Assembly (NCBI RefSeq): GCF_051020765.1
Contig: NW_027469364.1
Span: forward strand, 1 to 64,000
Direction: 5' to 3'
DNA from: Lasioglossum baleicum
Taxonomy: Eukaryota > Arthropoda > Insecta > Hymenoptera > Halictidae
DNA length: 64,000 bases
How positions within the stretch are numbered: the stretch's first letter is position 1; the number at the start of each line of letters is the position of its first letter. The translations under genes were made by a program, and so were the position numbers. Shown here one piece after another: positions 40,736-57,040 of the stretch. The notes under the pieces are model-generated. The model searched no databases. It was not told the DNA's origin and worked only from the letters and a program-made list of their open reading frames with translations.

Positions 40736-42655
40736 TTAACGCATAACGCCTAACGCATAACGCGTAACGCATAACGCATAACGCATAATGCATAACGCAC
40801 AACGCATAACGCATAACGCATAACACATATCGCATAACGCATAACGCATAACGCTTAACGCATAACGCATAACGCATAACGCATAACGCATAACGCATAA
40901 CGCATAACGCATAACGCATAACGCATAACGCTTAACGCATAACGCATTACGCATAACGCATAACGCATAACGCATAATGCATAACGCATAACGCTTAACG
41001 CATAGCTCATAACGCATAACGCATAACGCTTAACGCATAACGCATAACGGATAACGCATAACGGATAACGGATAACGCATAACGCATAACACATAACGCA
41101 TAACGCATAACGCATAACGCATAACGCATAACGCATAACGCATAACACATAACGCATAACGCATAACGCATAACGCATAACGCATAACGCATAACACATA
41201 ACGCATAACGCATAACGCATAACGCTTAACGCATAACGCCTAACGCATAACGCGTAACGCATAACGCATAACGCATAACGCGTAACGCATAACGCATAAC
41301 GCATAACGCATAACGCATAACGCATAACGCATAACGCATAATGCATAACGCATAACGCATAACGCATAACGCATAACGCATAACGCATAACGCATAACGC
41401 ATAACGCATAACGCATAACCCATAACCCATAACGCATAACGCATAACGCATAACGCATAACGCATAACGCATAACGCATAACGCATAACGCATAACGCAT
41501 AACGCATAACGCTTAACGCATAACGCATAACGCATAACGCATAACGCATAACGCATAACGCATAACGCATAACGCATAACGCATAACGCATAACGCATAA
41601 CGCGTAACGCGTAACGCATAACGCATAACGCATAACGCATAACGCATAACGCATAACGCATAACACATAACGCATAACGCATAACGCATAACGCTTAACG
41701 CATAACGCCTAACGCATAACGCGTAACGCATAACGCATAACGCATAATGCATAACGCACAACGCATAACGCATAACGCATAACACATATCGCATAACGCA
41801 TAACGCATAACGCTTAACGCATAACGCATAACGCATAACGCATAACGCATAACGCATAACGCATAACGCATAACGCATAACGCATAACGCATAACGCTTA
41901 ACGCATAACGCATTACGCATAACGCATAACGCATAACGCATAATGCATAACGCATAACGCTTAACGCATAGCTCATAACGCATAACGCATAACGCTTAAC
42001 GCATAACGCATAACGGATAACGCATAACGGATAACGGATAACGCATAACGCATAACACATAACGCATAACGCATAACGCATAACGCATAACGCATAACGC
42101 ATAACGCATAACACATAACGCATAACGCATAACGCATAACGCATAACGCATAACGCATAACACATAACGCATAACGCATAACGCATAACGCTTAACGCAT
42201 AACGCCTAACGCATAACGCGTAACGCATAACGCATAACGCATAACGCGTAACGCATAACGCATAACGCATAACGCATAACGCATAACGCATAACGCATAA
42301 CGCATAATGCATAACGCATAACGCATAACGCATAACGCATAACGCATAACGCATAACGCATAACGCATAACGCATAACGCATAACGCATAACGCATAACG
42401 CATAACGCATAACGCATAACGCATAACGCATAACGCATAACGCATAACGCATAACGCATAACGCATAACGCATAACGCATAACGCTTAACGCATAACGCA
42501 TTACGCATAACGCATAACGCATAATGCATAACGCATAACGCTTAACGCATAGCTCATAACGCATAACGCAGAACGCTTAACGCATAACGCATAACGGATA
42601 ACGCATAACGCATAACGCATAACGCATAACGCATAACGCATAACGCATAACGCAT
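40736..42655. repeat. Tandem duplication of about 960 bp, with a distant third copy
   Basis: The variant pattern from 40736 is repeated from 41695. Landmark offsets are 959 bp for GCCTAAC and 966 bp for later words, one unit different. A third copy begins at 48345 with the same ordered variants, 7,609 bp (1,087 units) from the first. Confidence 0.85.
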
Positions 42656-43760
42656 AACGCATAACGCATAACGCATAACGAATTACGCATAACGCATAAC
42701 GCTTAACGCATAACGCTTAACGCATAACGCATTACGCATAACGCATAACGCATAACGGATAACGCATAACGCATAACGGATAACGCATGACGCATAACGC
42801 ATAACGCATAACGCATAACGCATAACGCATAACGCATAACGCATAACGCATAACGCATAACGCATAACGCATAACGCATAACGCATAACGCATAACGCAT
42901 AACGCATAACGCATAACGCATAACGCATAACGCATAACGCATAACGCATAACGCATAACGCATAACGCATAACGCATAACGCATAACGCATAACGCATAA
43001 CGCATAACGCATAACGCATAACGCATAACGCATAACGCATAACGCATAACGCATAACGCATAACGCATAACGCATAACGCATAACGCATAACGCATAACG
43101 CATAACGCATAACGCATAACGCATAACGCATAACGCATAACGCATAACGCATAACGCATAACGCATAACGCATAACGCATAACGCATAACGCATAACGCA
43201 TAACGCATAACGCATAACGCATAACGCATAACGCATAACGCATAACGCATAACGCATAACGCATAACGCATAACGCATAACGCATAACGCATAACGCATA
43301 ACGCATAACGCATAACGCATAACGCATAACGCATAACGCATAACGCATAACGCATAACGCATAACGCATAACGCATAACGCATAACGCATAACGCATAAC
43401 GCATAACGCATAACGCATAACGCATAACGCATAACGCATAACGCATAACGCATAACGCATAACGCATAACGCATAACGCATAACGCATAACGCATAACGC
43501 ATAACGCATAACGCATAACGCATAACGCATAACGCATAACGCATAACGCATAACGCATAACGCATAACGCATAACGCATAACGCATAACGCATAACGCAT
43601 AACGCATAACGCATAACGGATAACGCAAGAAGCATAACGCATAACGCATAAAGCATAACGCATAACGCATAACGCATAACGCATAACGCATAACGCATAA
43701 CGCATAACGCATAACGCATAACGTATAACGCATAACGCATAACGCATAACGCTTAACGCA
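42541..43760. repeat. Duplicated block with long pure run, copy 1
   Basis: This copy starts at the rare CTTAACGCATAGCTC / GCAGAACGCTTAAC landmarks (42541), passes a CGAATTACG at 42680, and then holds an uninterrupted ATAACGC run of about 825 bp (about 42793-43617) before CAAGAAGC at 43626. Copy 2 begins at 49198. Confidence 0.88.
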
Positions 43761-43787
43761 TAACGCATTACGCATAACGCATAACGC

Positions 43788-44850
43788 TTAACGCATAACG
43801 CTTAACGCATAGCTCATAACGCATAACGCATAACGCTTAACGCATAACGCATAACGGATAACGCATAACGCATAACGCATAACGGATAACGCATAACGCA
43901 TAACGCATAACGCATAACGCATAACGCATAACGCATAACGCATAACGCATAACGCATAACGCATAACGCGTAACGCATAACGGATAACGCATAACGCATA
44001 ACGCATAACGGATAACGCATAACGCATAACGCATAACGCATAACGAATTACGCATAACGCATAACCCATGACGCATAACGCATAACGCATAACGCATAAC
44101 GCATAACGCATAACGCATAACGGATAACGCAAGACGCATAACGCATAACGCATAAAGCATAACGCATAACGCATAACGCATAACGCATAAAGCATAACGC
44201 ATAACGCATAACACATATCGCATAACGCATAACGCATAACGCTTAACGCATAACGCATAACGCATAACGCATAACGGATAACGCATAACGCATAACGCAT
44301 AACGCATAACGCATAACGCATAACGCATAACGCATAACGCATAACGCATAACGCATAACGCATAACACATATCGCATAACGCATAACGCATAACGCATAA
44401 CGCATAACGCATAACGCATATCGCATAACGCATAACGCATAACGCATAACGCATAACGCATAACGCATAACGCATAACGCATAACGCATAACGCATAACG
44501 CATAACGCATAACGCATAACGCATAACGCATAACGCATAACGCATAACGCATAACGCATAACGCATAACGCATAACGCATAACGCATAACGCATTACGCA
44601 TAACGCATAACGCATAACGCATAACGCATAACGCATAACGCATAACGCATAACGCATAACGCATAACGCATAACGCATAACGCATAACGCATAACGCATA
44701 ACGCATAACGCATAACGCATAACGCATAACGCATAACGCATAACGCATAACGCATAACGCATAACGGATAACGCATAACGCATAACGAATTACGCATAAC
44801 GCATAACGCATATCGCATAACACATAACGCTTAACGCATAACGCTTAACG
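43788..44850. repeat. Composite higher-order block, copy 1 of 3
   Basis: CGAATTACG at 44045 is followed by AACCCATGACGC, GCAAGACGC, CATAAAGC, ATAACAC and ATATCGC, and a second CGAATTACG comes at 44787, 742 bp on. Copies 2 and 3 have the pair at 51556/52347 (791 bp) and 56183/56981 (798 bp). The copies differ in length by whole heptamers only. Confidence 0.85.
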
Positions 44851-47800
44851 CATAACGCATAACGCATAACGCATAACGCATAACGCATAACGGATAACGC
44901 AAGACGCATAACGCATAACGCATAAAGCATAACGCATAACGCATAACGCATAACGCATAACGCATAACGCATAACGCATAACGCATAACGCATAACGCAT
45001 AACGCATAACGCATAACGCATAACGCATAACGCATAACGCATAACGCATAACGCATAACGCATAACGCATAACGCATAACGCATAACGCATAACGCATAA
45101 CGCATAACGCATAACGCATAACGCATAACGCATAACGCATAACGCATAACGCATAACGCATAACGCATAACGCATAACGCATAACGCATAACGCATAACG
45201 CATAACGCATAACGCATAACGCATAACGCATAACGCATAACGCATAACGCATAACGCATAACGCATAACGCATAACGCATAACGCATAACGCATAACGCA
45301 TAACGCATAACGCATAACGCATAACGCATAACGCATAACGCATAACGCATAACGCATAACGCATAACGCATAACGCATAACGCATAACGCATAACGCATA
45401 ACGCATAACGCATAACGCATAACGCATAACGCATAACGCATAACGCATAACGCATAACGCATAACGCATAACGCATAACGCATAACGCATAACGCATAAC
45501 GCATAACGCATAACGCTTAACGCATAACGCATTACGCATAACGCATAACGCATAACGCATAACGCATAACGCATAACGCTTAACGCTTAACGCATAACGC
45601 CTAACGCATAACGCGTAACGCATAATGCATAACGCATAACGCTTAACGCATAGCCCATAACGCATAACGCATAACGCATCGCGCATAACGCATAACGGAT
45701 AACGCATAACGCATAACGCATAACGGATAACGCATAACGCATAACGCATAACGCATAACGAATTACGCATAACGCATAACCCATAACGCATAACGCATAA
45801 CGCATAACGCATAACGCATAACGCATAACGCATAACACATAACGCATAACGCATAACGCATAACGCTTAACGCATAACGCCTAACGCATAACGCGTAACG
45901 CATAATGCATAACGCTTAACGCATAGCCCATAACGCATAACGCATAACGCATCGCGCATGACGCATAACGGATAACGCATAACGCATAACGCATAACGGA
46001 TAACGCATAACGCATAACGCATAACGAATTACGCATAACGCATAACCCATAACGCATAACGCATAACGCATAACGCATAACGCATAACGCATAACGCATA
46101 ACGCATAACGCATAACGCATAACGCATAACGCATAACGGATAACGCAAGAAGCATAACGCATAACGCATAAAGCATAACGCATAACGCATAACGCATAAC
46201 GCATAACGCATAACGCATAACGCATAACGCATAACGCATAACGCATAACGCATAACGTATAACGCATAACGCATAACGCATAACGCTTAACGCATAACGC
46301 ATTACGCATAACGCATAACGCATAACGCATAACGCATAACGCATAACGCATAACGCATAACGCATAACGCATAACGCATAACGCATAACGCATAACGGAT
46401 AACGCATAACGCATAACGCATAACGGATAACGCATAACGCATAACGCATAACGCATAACGCATAACGCTTAACGCATAACGCATTACGCATAACGCATAA
46501 CGCATAATGCATAACGCATAACGCTTAACGCATAGCTCATAACGCATAACGCATAACGCTTAACGCATAACGCATAACGGATAACGCATAACGGATAACG
46601 CATAACGCATAACACATAACGCATAACGCATAACGCATAACGCATAACGCATAACGCATAACGCATAACGCATAACGCATAACGCATAACGCATAACGCA
46701 TAACGCATAACGCATAACGCATAACGCATAACGCATAACGCATAACGCATAACGCATAACGCATAACGCATAACGCATAACGCATAACGCATAACGCATA
46801 ACGCATAACGCATAACGCATAACGCATAACGCATAACGCATAACGCATAACGCATAACACATAACGCATAACGCATAACGCATAACGCATAACGCATAAC
46901 GCATAACGCATAACGCATAACGCATAACGCATAACGCATAACGCATAACGCATAACGCATAACGCATAACGCATATCGCATAACGCATAACGCATAACGC
47001 ATAACGCATAACGCTTAACGCATAGCTCATAACGCATAACGCATAACGCTTAACGCATAACGCATAACGGATAACGCATAACGCATAACGCATAACGTAT
47101 AACGCATAACGCATAACGCATAACGCTTAACGCATAACGCATTACGCATAACGCATAACGCATAACGCATAACGCATAACGCATAACGCATAACGCATAA
47201 CGCATAACGCATAACGCATAACGCATAACGGATAACGCATAACGCATAACGCATAACGCATAACGGATAACGCATAACGCATAACGCATAACGCATAACG
47301 CATAACGCATAACGCATAACGCATAACGCATAACGCATAACGCATAACGCATAACGCTTAACGCATAACGCATTACGCATAACGCATAACGCATAATGCA
47401 TAACGCATAACGCTTAACGCATAGCTCATAACGCATAACGCATAACGCTTAACGCATAACGCATAACGGATAACGCATAACGGATAACGCATAACGCATA
47501 ACACATAACGCATAACGCATAACGCATAACGCATAACGCATAACGCATAACGCATAACGCATAACGCATAACGCATAACGCATAACGCATAACGCATAAC
47601 GCATAACGCATAACGCATAACGCATAACGCATAACGCATAACGCATAACGCATAACGCATAACGCATAACGCATAACGCATAACGCATAACGCATAACGC
47701 ATAACGCATAACGCATAACGCATAACGCATAACGCATAACGCATAACGAATTACGCATAACGCATAACGCATATCGCATAACACATAACGCTTAACGCAT

Positions 47801-49197
47801 AACGCTTAACGCATAACGCATAACGGATAACGCAAGACGCATAACGCATAACGCATAAAGCATAACGCATAACGCATAACGCATAACGCATAACGCATAA
47901 CGGATAACGCAAGACGCATAACGCATAACGCATAAAGCATAACGCATAACGCATAACGCATAACGCATAACGCATAATGCATAACGCATAACGCATAACG
48001 CATAACGCATAACGCATAACGCATAACGCATAACGGATAACGCATAACGCATAACGCATAACCCATAACCCATAACGCATAACGCATAACGCATAACGCA
48101 TAACGCATAACGCATAACGCATAACGCATAACGCATAACGCATAACGCATAACGCATAACGCTTAACGCATAACGCATAACGCATAACGCATAACGCATA
48201 ACGCATAACGCATAACGCATAACGCATAACGCATAACGCATAACGCATAACGCGTAACGCGTAACGCATAACGCATAACGCATAACGTTTAACGCATAAC
48301 GCATAACGCATAACACATAACGCATAACGCATAACGCATAACGCTTAACGCATAACGCCTAACGCATAACGCGTAACGCATAACGCATAACGCATAATGC
48401 ATAACGCACAACGCATAACGCATAACGCATAACACATATCGCATAACGCATAACGCATAACGCTTAACGCATAACGCATAACGCATAACGCATAACGCAT
48501 AACGCATAACGCATAACGCATAACGCATAACGCATAACGCTTAACGCATAACGCATTACGCATAACGCATAACGCATAACGCATAATGCATAACGCATAA
48601 CGCTTAACGCATAGCTCATAACGCATAACGCATAACGCTTAACGCATAACGCATAACGGATAACGCATAACGGATAACGGATAACGCATAACGCATAACA
48701 CATAACGCATAACGCATAACGCATAACGCATAACGCATAACGCATAACGCATAACGCATAACGCATAACGCATAACACATAACGCATAACGCATAACGCA
48801 TAACGCATAACGCATAACGCATAACACATAACGCATAACGCATAACGCATAACGCTTAACGCATAACGCCTAACGCATAACGCGTAACGCATAACGCATA
48901 ACGCATAACGCGTAACGCATAACGCATAACGCATAACGCATAACGCATAACGCATAACGCATAACGCATAATGCATAACGCATAACGCATAACGCATAAC
49001 GCATAACGCATAACGCATAACGCATAACGCATAACGCATAACGCATAACGCATAACGCATAACGCATAACGCATAACGCATAACGCATAACGCATAACGC
49101 ATAACGCATAACGCATAACGCATAACGCATAACGCATAACGCTTAACGCATAACGCATTACGCATAACGCATAACGCATAATGCATAACGCATAACG

Positions 49198-51115
49198 CTT
49201 AACGCATAGCTCATAACGCATAACGCAGAACGCTTAACGCATAACGCATAACGGATAACGCATAACGCATAACGCATAACGCATAACGCATAACGCATAA
49301 CGCATAACGCATAACGCATAACGCATAACGCATAACGAATTACGCATAACGCATAACGCTTAACGCATAACGCTTAACGCATAACGCATTACGCATAACG
49401 CAAAACGCATAACGGATAACGCATAACGCATAACGGATAACGCATGACGCATAACGCATAACGCATAACGCATAACGCATAACGCATAACGCATAACGCA
49501 TAACGCATAACGCATAACGCATAACGCATAACGCATAACGCATAACGCATAACGCATAACGCATAACGCATAACGCATAACGCATAACGCATAACGCATA
49601 ACGCATAACGCATAACGCATAACGCATAACGCATAACGCATAACGCATAACGCATAACGCATAACGCATAACGCATAACGCATAACGCATAACGCATAAC
49701 GCATAACGCATAACGCATAACGCATAACGCATAACGCATAACGCATAACGCATAACGCATAACGCATAACGCATAACGCATAACGCATAACGCATAACGC
49801 ATAACGCATAACGCATAACGCATAACGCATAACGCATAACGCATAACGCATAACGCATAACGCATAACGCATAACGCATAACGCATAACGCATAACGCAT
49901 AACGCATAACGCATAACGCATAACGCATAACGCATAACGCATAACGCATAACGCATAACGCATAACGCATAACGCATAACGCATAACGCATAACGCATAA
50001 CGCATAACGCATAACGCATAACGCATAACGCATAACGCATAACGCATAACGCATAACGCATAACGCATAACGCATAACGCATAACGCATAACGCATAACG
50101 CATAACGCATAACGCATAACGCATAACGCATAACGCATAACGCATAACGCATAACGCATAACGCATAACGCATAACGCATAACGCATAACGCATAACGCA
50201 TAACGCATAACGCATAACGCATAACGCATAACGCATAACGTATAACGCATAACGCATAACGCATAACGCATAACGCATAACGCATAACGCATAACGCATA
50301 ACGCATAACGCATAACGCATAACGCATAACGCATAACGCATAACGCATAACGCATAACGCATAACGCATAACGCATAACGCATAACGCATAACGCATAAC
50401 GCATAACGCATAACGCATAACGCATAACGCATAACGCATAACGCATAACGCATAACGCATAACGCATAACGCATAACGCATAACGCATAACGCATAACGC
50501 ATAACGCATAACGCATAACGCATAACGCATAACGCATAACGCATAACGCATAACGCATAACGCATAACGCATAACGCATAACGCATAACGCATAACGCAT
50601 AACGCATAACGCATAACGCATAACGCATAACGCATAACGCATAACGCATAACGCATAACGCATAACGCATAACGCATAACGCATAACGCATAACGCATAA
50701 CGCATAACGCATAACGCATAACGCATAACGCATAACGCATAACGCATAACGCATAACGCATAACGCATAACGCATAACGCATAACGCATAACGCATAACG
50801 CATAACGCATAACGCATAACGCATAACGCATAACGCATAACGCATAACGCATAACGCATAACGCATAACGCATAACGCATAACGCATAACGCATAACGCA
50901 TAACGCATAACGCATAACGCATAACGCATAACGCATAACGCATAACGCATAACGGATAACGCAAGAAGCATAACGCATAACGCATAAAGCATAACGCATA
51001 ACGCATAACGCATAACGCATAACGCATAACGCATAACGCATAACGCATAACGCATAACGTATAACGCATAACGCATAACGCATAACGCTTAACGCATAAC
51101 GCATTACGCATAACG
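49198..51115. repeat. Duplicated block with expanded pure run, copy 2
   Basis: This block has the same landmarks as 42541-43760. CTTAACGCATAGCTC is offset 6,657 bp (951 units), but CAAGAAGC at 50962 is offset 7,336 bp. The pure run between them is therefore 679 bp, or 97 units, longer than in copy 1. The run (about 49447-50950) is broken only by one ACGTATAACG variant near 50240. Confidence 0.88.
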
Positions 51116-51317
51116 CATAACGCTTAACGCATAACGCTTAACGCATAGCTCATAACGCATAACGCATAACGCATAACGCATAACGCATAACGCATAACGC
51201 ATAACGCATAACGCATAACGCATAACGTATAACGCATAACGCATAACGCATAACGCTTAACGCATAACGCATTACGCATAACGCATAACGCTTAACGCAT
51301 AACGCTTAACGCATAGC

Positions 51318-52400
51318 TCATAACGCATAACGCATAACGCTTAACGCATAACGCATAACGGATAACGCATAACGCATAACGCATAACGGATAACGCATAA
51401 CGCATAACGCATAACGCATAACGCATAACGCATAACGCATAACGCATAACGCATAACGCATAACGCATAACGCATAACGCGTAACGCATAACGGATAACG
51501 CATAACGCATAACGCATAACGGATAACGCATAACGCATAACGCATAACGCATAACGAATTACGCATAACGCATAACCCATGACGCATAACGCATAACGCA
51601 TAACGCATAACGCATAACGCATAACGCATAACGCATAACGGATAACGCAAGACGCATAACGCATAACGCATAAAGCATAACGCATAACGCATAACGCATA
51701 ACGCATAAAGCATAACGCATAACGCATAACACATATCGCATAACGCATAACGCATAACGCTTAACGCATAACGCATAACGCATAACGCATAACGGATAAC
51801 GCATAACGCATAACGCATAACGCATAACGCATAACGCATAACGCATAACGCATAACGCATAACGCATAACGCATAACGCATAACGCATAACGCATAACGC
51901 ATAACACATATCGCATAACGCATAACGCATAACGCATAACGCATAACGCATAACGCATATCGCATAACGCATAACGCATAACGCATAACGCATAACGCAT
52001 AACGCATAACGCATAACGCATAACGCATAACGCATAACGCATAACGCATAACGCATAACGCATAACGCATAACGCATAACGCATAACGCATAACGCATAA
52101 CGCATAACGCATAACGCATTACGCATAACGCATAACGCATAACGCATAACGCATAACGCATAACGCATAACGCATAACGCATAACGCATAACGCATAACG
52201 CATAACGCATAACGCATAACGCATAACGCATAACGCATAACGCATAACGCATAACGCATAACGCATAACGCATAACGCATAACGCATAACGCATAACGCA
52301 TAACGCATAACGCATAACGCATAACGGATAACGCATAACGCATAACGAATTACGCATAACGCATAACGCATATCGCATAACACATAACGCTTAACGCATA
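51318..52400. repeat. Composite higher-order block, copy 2 of 3
   Basis: Landmarks CGAATTACG at 51556 and 52347, with the same intervening variant order as 43788-44850. It lies 7,511 bp (1,073 units) from copy 1. Confidence 0.85.
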
Positions 52401-55400
52401 ACGCTTAACGCATAACGCATAACGGATAACGCAAGACGCATAACGCATAACGCATAAAGCATAACGCATAACGCATAACGCATAACGCATAACGCATAAC
52501 GCATAACGCATAACGGATAACGCAAGACGCATAACGCATAACGCATAAAGCATAACGCATAACGCATAACGCATAACGCATAACGCATAACGCATAACGC
52601 ATAACGCATAACGCATAACGCATAACGCATAACGCATAACGCATAACGCATAACGCATAACGCATAACGCATAACGCATAACGCATAACGCATAACGCAT
52701 AACGCATAACGCATAACGCATAACGCATAACGCATAACGCATAACGCATAACGCATAACGCATAACGCATAACGCATAACGCATAACGCATAACGCATAA
52801 CGCATAACGCATAACGCATAACGCATAACGCATAACGCTTAACGCATAACGCATTACGCATAACGCATAACGCATAACGCATAACGCATAACGCATAACG
52901 CTTAACGCTTAACGCATAACGCCTAACGCATAACGCGTAACGCATAATGCATAACGCATAACGCTTAACGCATAGCCCATAACGCATAACGCATAACGCA
53001 TCGCGCATAACGCATAACGGATAACGCATAACGCATAACGCATAACGCATAACGGATAACGCATAACGCATAACGCATAACGCATAACGAATTACGCATA
53101 ACGCATAACCCATAACGCATAACGCATAACGCATAACGCATAACGCATAACGCATAACGCATAACGCATAACGCATAACGCATAACGCATAACGCATAAC
53201 GCATAACGCATAACGCATAACGCATAACGGATAACGCAAGAAGCATAACGCATAACGCATAACGCATAACGCATAACGCATAACGCATAACGCATAACGC
53301 ATAACGCATAACGCATAACGCATAACGCATAACGCATAACGCATAACGCATAACGCATAACGCATAACGCATAACGCATAACGCATAACGCATAACGCAT
53401 AACGCATAACGCATAACGCATAACGCATAACGCATAACGCATAACGCATAACGCATAACGCATAACGCATAACGCATAACGCATAACGCATAACGCATAA
53501 CGCATAACGCATAACGCATAACGCATAACGCATAACGCATAACGCATAACGCATAACGCTTAACGCATAACGCATTACGCATAACGCATAACGCATAACG
53601 CATAACGCATAACGCATAACGCTTAACGCTTAACGCATAACGCCTAACGCATAACGCGTAACGCATAATGCATAACGCATAACGCTTAACGCATAGCCCA
53701 TAACGCATAACGCATAACGCATCGCGCATAACGCATAACGGATAACGCATAACGCATAACGCATAACGCATAACGGATAACGCATAACGCATAACGCATA
53801 ACGCATAACGAATTACGCATAACGCATAACCCATAACGCATAACGCATAACGCATAACGCATAACGCATAACGCATAACGCATAACGCATAACGCATAAC
53901 GCATAACGCATAACGCATAACGCATAACGCATAACGCATAACGGATAACGCAAGAAGCATAACGCATAACGCATAAAGCATAACGCATAACGCATAACGC
54001 ATAACGCATAACGCATAACGCATAACGCATAACGCATAACGCATAACGCATAACGCATAACGCATAACGCATAACGCATAACGCATAACGCATAACGTAT
54101 AACGCATAACGCATAACGCATAACGCTTAACGCATAACGCATTACGCATAACGCATAACGCATAACGCATAACGCATAACGCATAACGCATAACGCATAA
54201 CGCATAACGCATAACGCATAACGCATAACGCATAACGCATAACGGATAACGCATAACGCATAACGCATAACGGATAACGCATAACGCATAACGCATAACG
54301 CATAACGCATAACGCTTAACGCATAACGCATTACGCATAACGCATAACGCATAATGCATAACGCATAACGCTTAACGCATAGCTCATAACGCATAACGCA
54401 TAACGCTTAACGCATAACGCATAACGGATAACGCATAACGGATAACGCATAACGCATAACACATAACGCATAACGCATAACGCATAACGCATAACGCATA
54501 ACGCATAACGCATAACGCATAACGCATAACGCATAACGCATAACGCATAACGCATAACGCATAACGCATAACGCATAACGCATAACGCATAACGCATAAC
54601 GCATAACGCATAACGCATAACGCATAACGCATAACGCATAACGCATAACGCATAACGCATAACGCATAACGCATAACGCATAACGCATAACACATAACGC
54701 ATAACGCATAACGCATAACGCATAACGCATAACGCATAACGCATAACGCATAACGCATAACGCATAACGCATAACGCATAACGCATATCGCATAACGCAT
54801 AACGCATAACGCATAACGCATAACGCATAACGCATAACGCATGACGCATAACGCATAACGCATAACGCATAACGCATAACGCATAACGCATAACGCATAA
54901 CGCATAACGCATAACGTATAACGCATAACGCATAACGCATAACGCTTAACGCATAACGCATTACGCATAACGCATAACGCATAACGCATAACGCTTAACG
55001 CATAGCTCATAACGCATAACGCATAACGCTTAACGCATAACGCATAACGGATAACGCATAACGCATAACGCATAACGTATAACGCATAACGCATAACGCA
55101 TAACGCTTAACGCATAACGCATTACGCATAACGCATAACGCATAACGCATAACGCATAACGCATAACGCATAACGCATAACGCATAACGCATAACGCATA
55201 ACGCATAACGGATAACGCATAACGCATAACGCATAACGGATAACGCATAACGCATAACGCATAACGCATAACGCATAACGCATAACGCATAACGCATAAC
55301 GCATAACGCGTAACGCATAACGCTTAACGCATAACGCATTACGCATAACGCATAACGCATAATGCATAACGCATAACGCTTAACGCATAGCTCATAACGC

Positions 55401-55902
55401 ATAACGCATAACGCTTAACGCATAACGCATAACGGATAACGCATAACGGATAACGCATAACGCATAACACATAACGCATAACGCATAACGCATAACGCAT
55501 AACGCATAACGCATAACGCATAACGCATAACGCATAACGCATAACGCATAACGCATAACGCATAACGCATAACGCATAACGCATAACGCATAACGCATAA
55601 CGCATAACGCATAACGCATAACGCATAACGCATAACGCATAACGCATAACGCATAACGCATAACGCATAACGCATAACGCATAACGCATAACGCATAACG
55701 CATAACGCATAACGGATAACGCATAACGCATAACGCATAACGGATAACGCATAACGCATAACGCATAACGCATAACGCATAACGCATAACGCATAACGCA
55801 TAACGCATAAAGCATAACGCATAACGCATAACGCTTAACGCATAACGCATTACGCATAACGCATAACGCATAATGCATAACGCATAACGCTTAACGCATA
55901 GC

Positions 55903-57040
55903 TCATAACGCATAACGCATAACGCTTAACGCATAACGCATAACGGATAACGCATAACGGATAACGCATAACGCATAACACATAACGCATAACGCATAAC
56001 GCATAACGCATAACGCATAACGCATAACGCATAACGCATAACGCATAACGCATAACGCATAACGCATAACGCATAACGCATAACGCATAACGCATAACGC
56101 ATAACGCATAACGCATAACGCATAACGCATAACGCATAACGCATAACGGATAACGCATAACGCATAACGCATAACGCATAACGAATTACGCATAACGCAT
56201 AACCCATGACGCATAACGCATAACGCATAACGCATAACGCATAACGCATAACGCATAACGCATAACGGATAACGCAAGACGCATAACGCATAACGCATAA
56301 AGCATAACGCATAACGCATAACGCATAACGCATAAAGCATAACGCATAACGCATAACACATATCGCATAACGCATAACGCATAACGCTTAACGCATAACG
56401 CATAACGCATAACGCATAACGGATAACGCATAACGCATAACGCATAACGCATAACGCATAACGCATAACGCATAACGCATAACGCATAACGCATAACGCA
56501 TAACGCATAACGCATAACGCATAACGCATAACACATATCGCATAACGCATAACGCATAACGCATAACGCATAACGCATAACGCATATCGCATAACGCATA
56601 ACGCATAACGCATAACGCATAACGCATAACGCATAACGCATAACGCATAACGCATAACGCATAACGCATAACGCATAACGCATAACGCATAACGCATAAC
56701 GCATAACGCATAACGCATAACGCATAACGCATAACGCATAACGCATAACGCATTACGCATAACGCATAACGCATAACGCATAACGCATAACGCATAACGC
56801 ATAACGCATAACGCATAACGCATAACGCATAACGCATAACGCATAACGCATAACGCATAACGCATAACGCATAACGCATAACGCATAACGCATAACGCAT
56901 AACGCATAACGCATAACGCATAACGCATAACGCATAACGCATAACGCATAACGCATAACGGATAACGCATAACGCATAACGAATTACGCATAACGCATAA
57001 CGCATATCGCATAACACATAACGCTTAACGCATAACGCTT
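55903..57040. repeat. Composite higher-order block, copy 3 of 3
   Basis: Landmarks CGAATTACG at 56183 and 56981, with the same intervening variant order as 43788-44850. It lies 4,627 bp (661 units) from copy 2. Confidence 0.85.
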
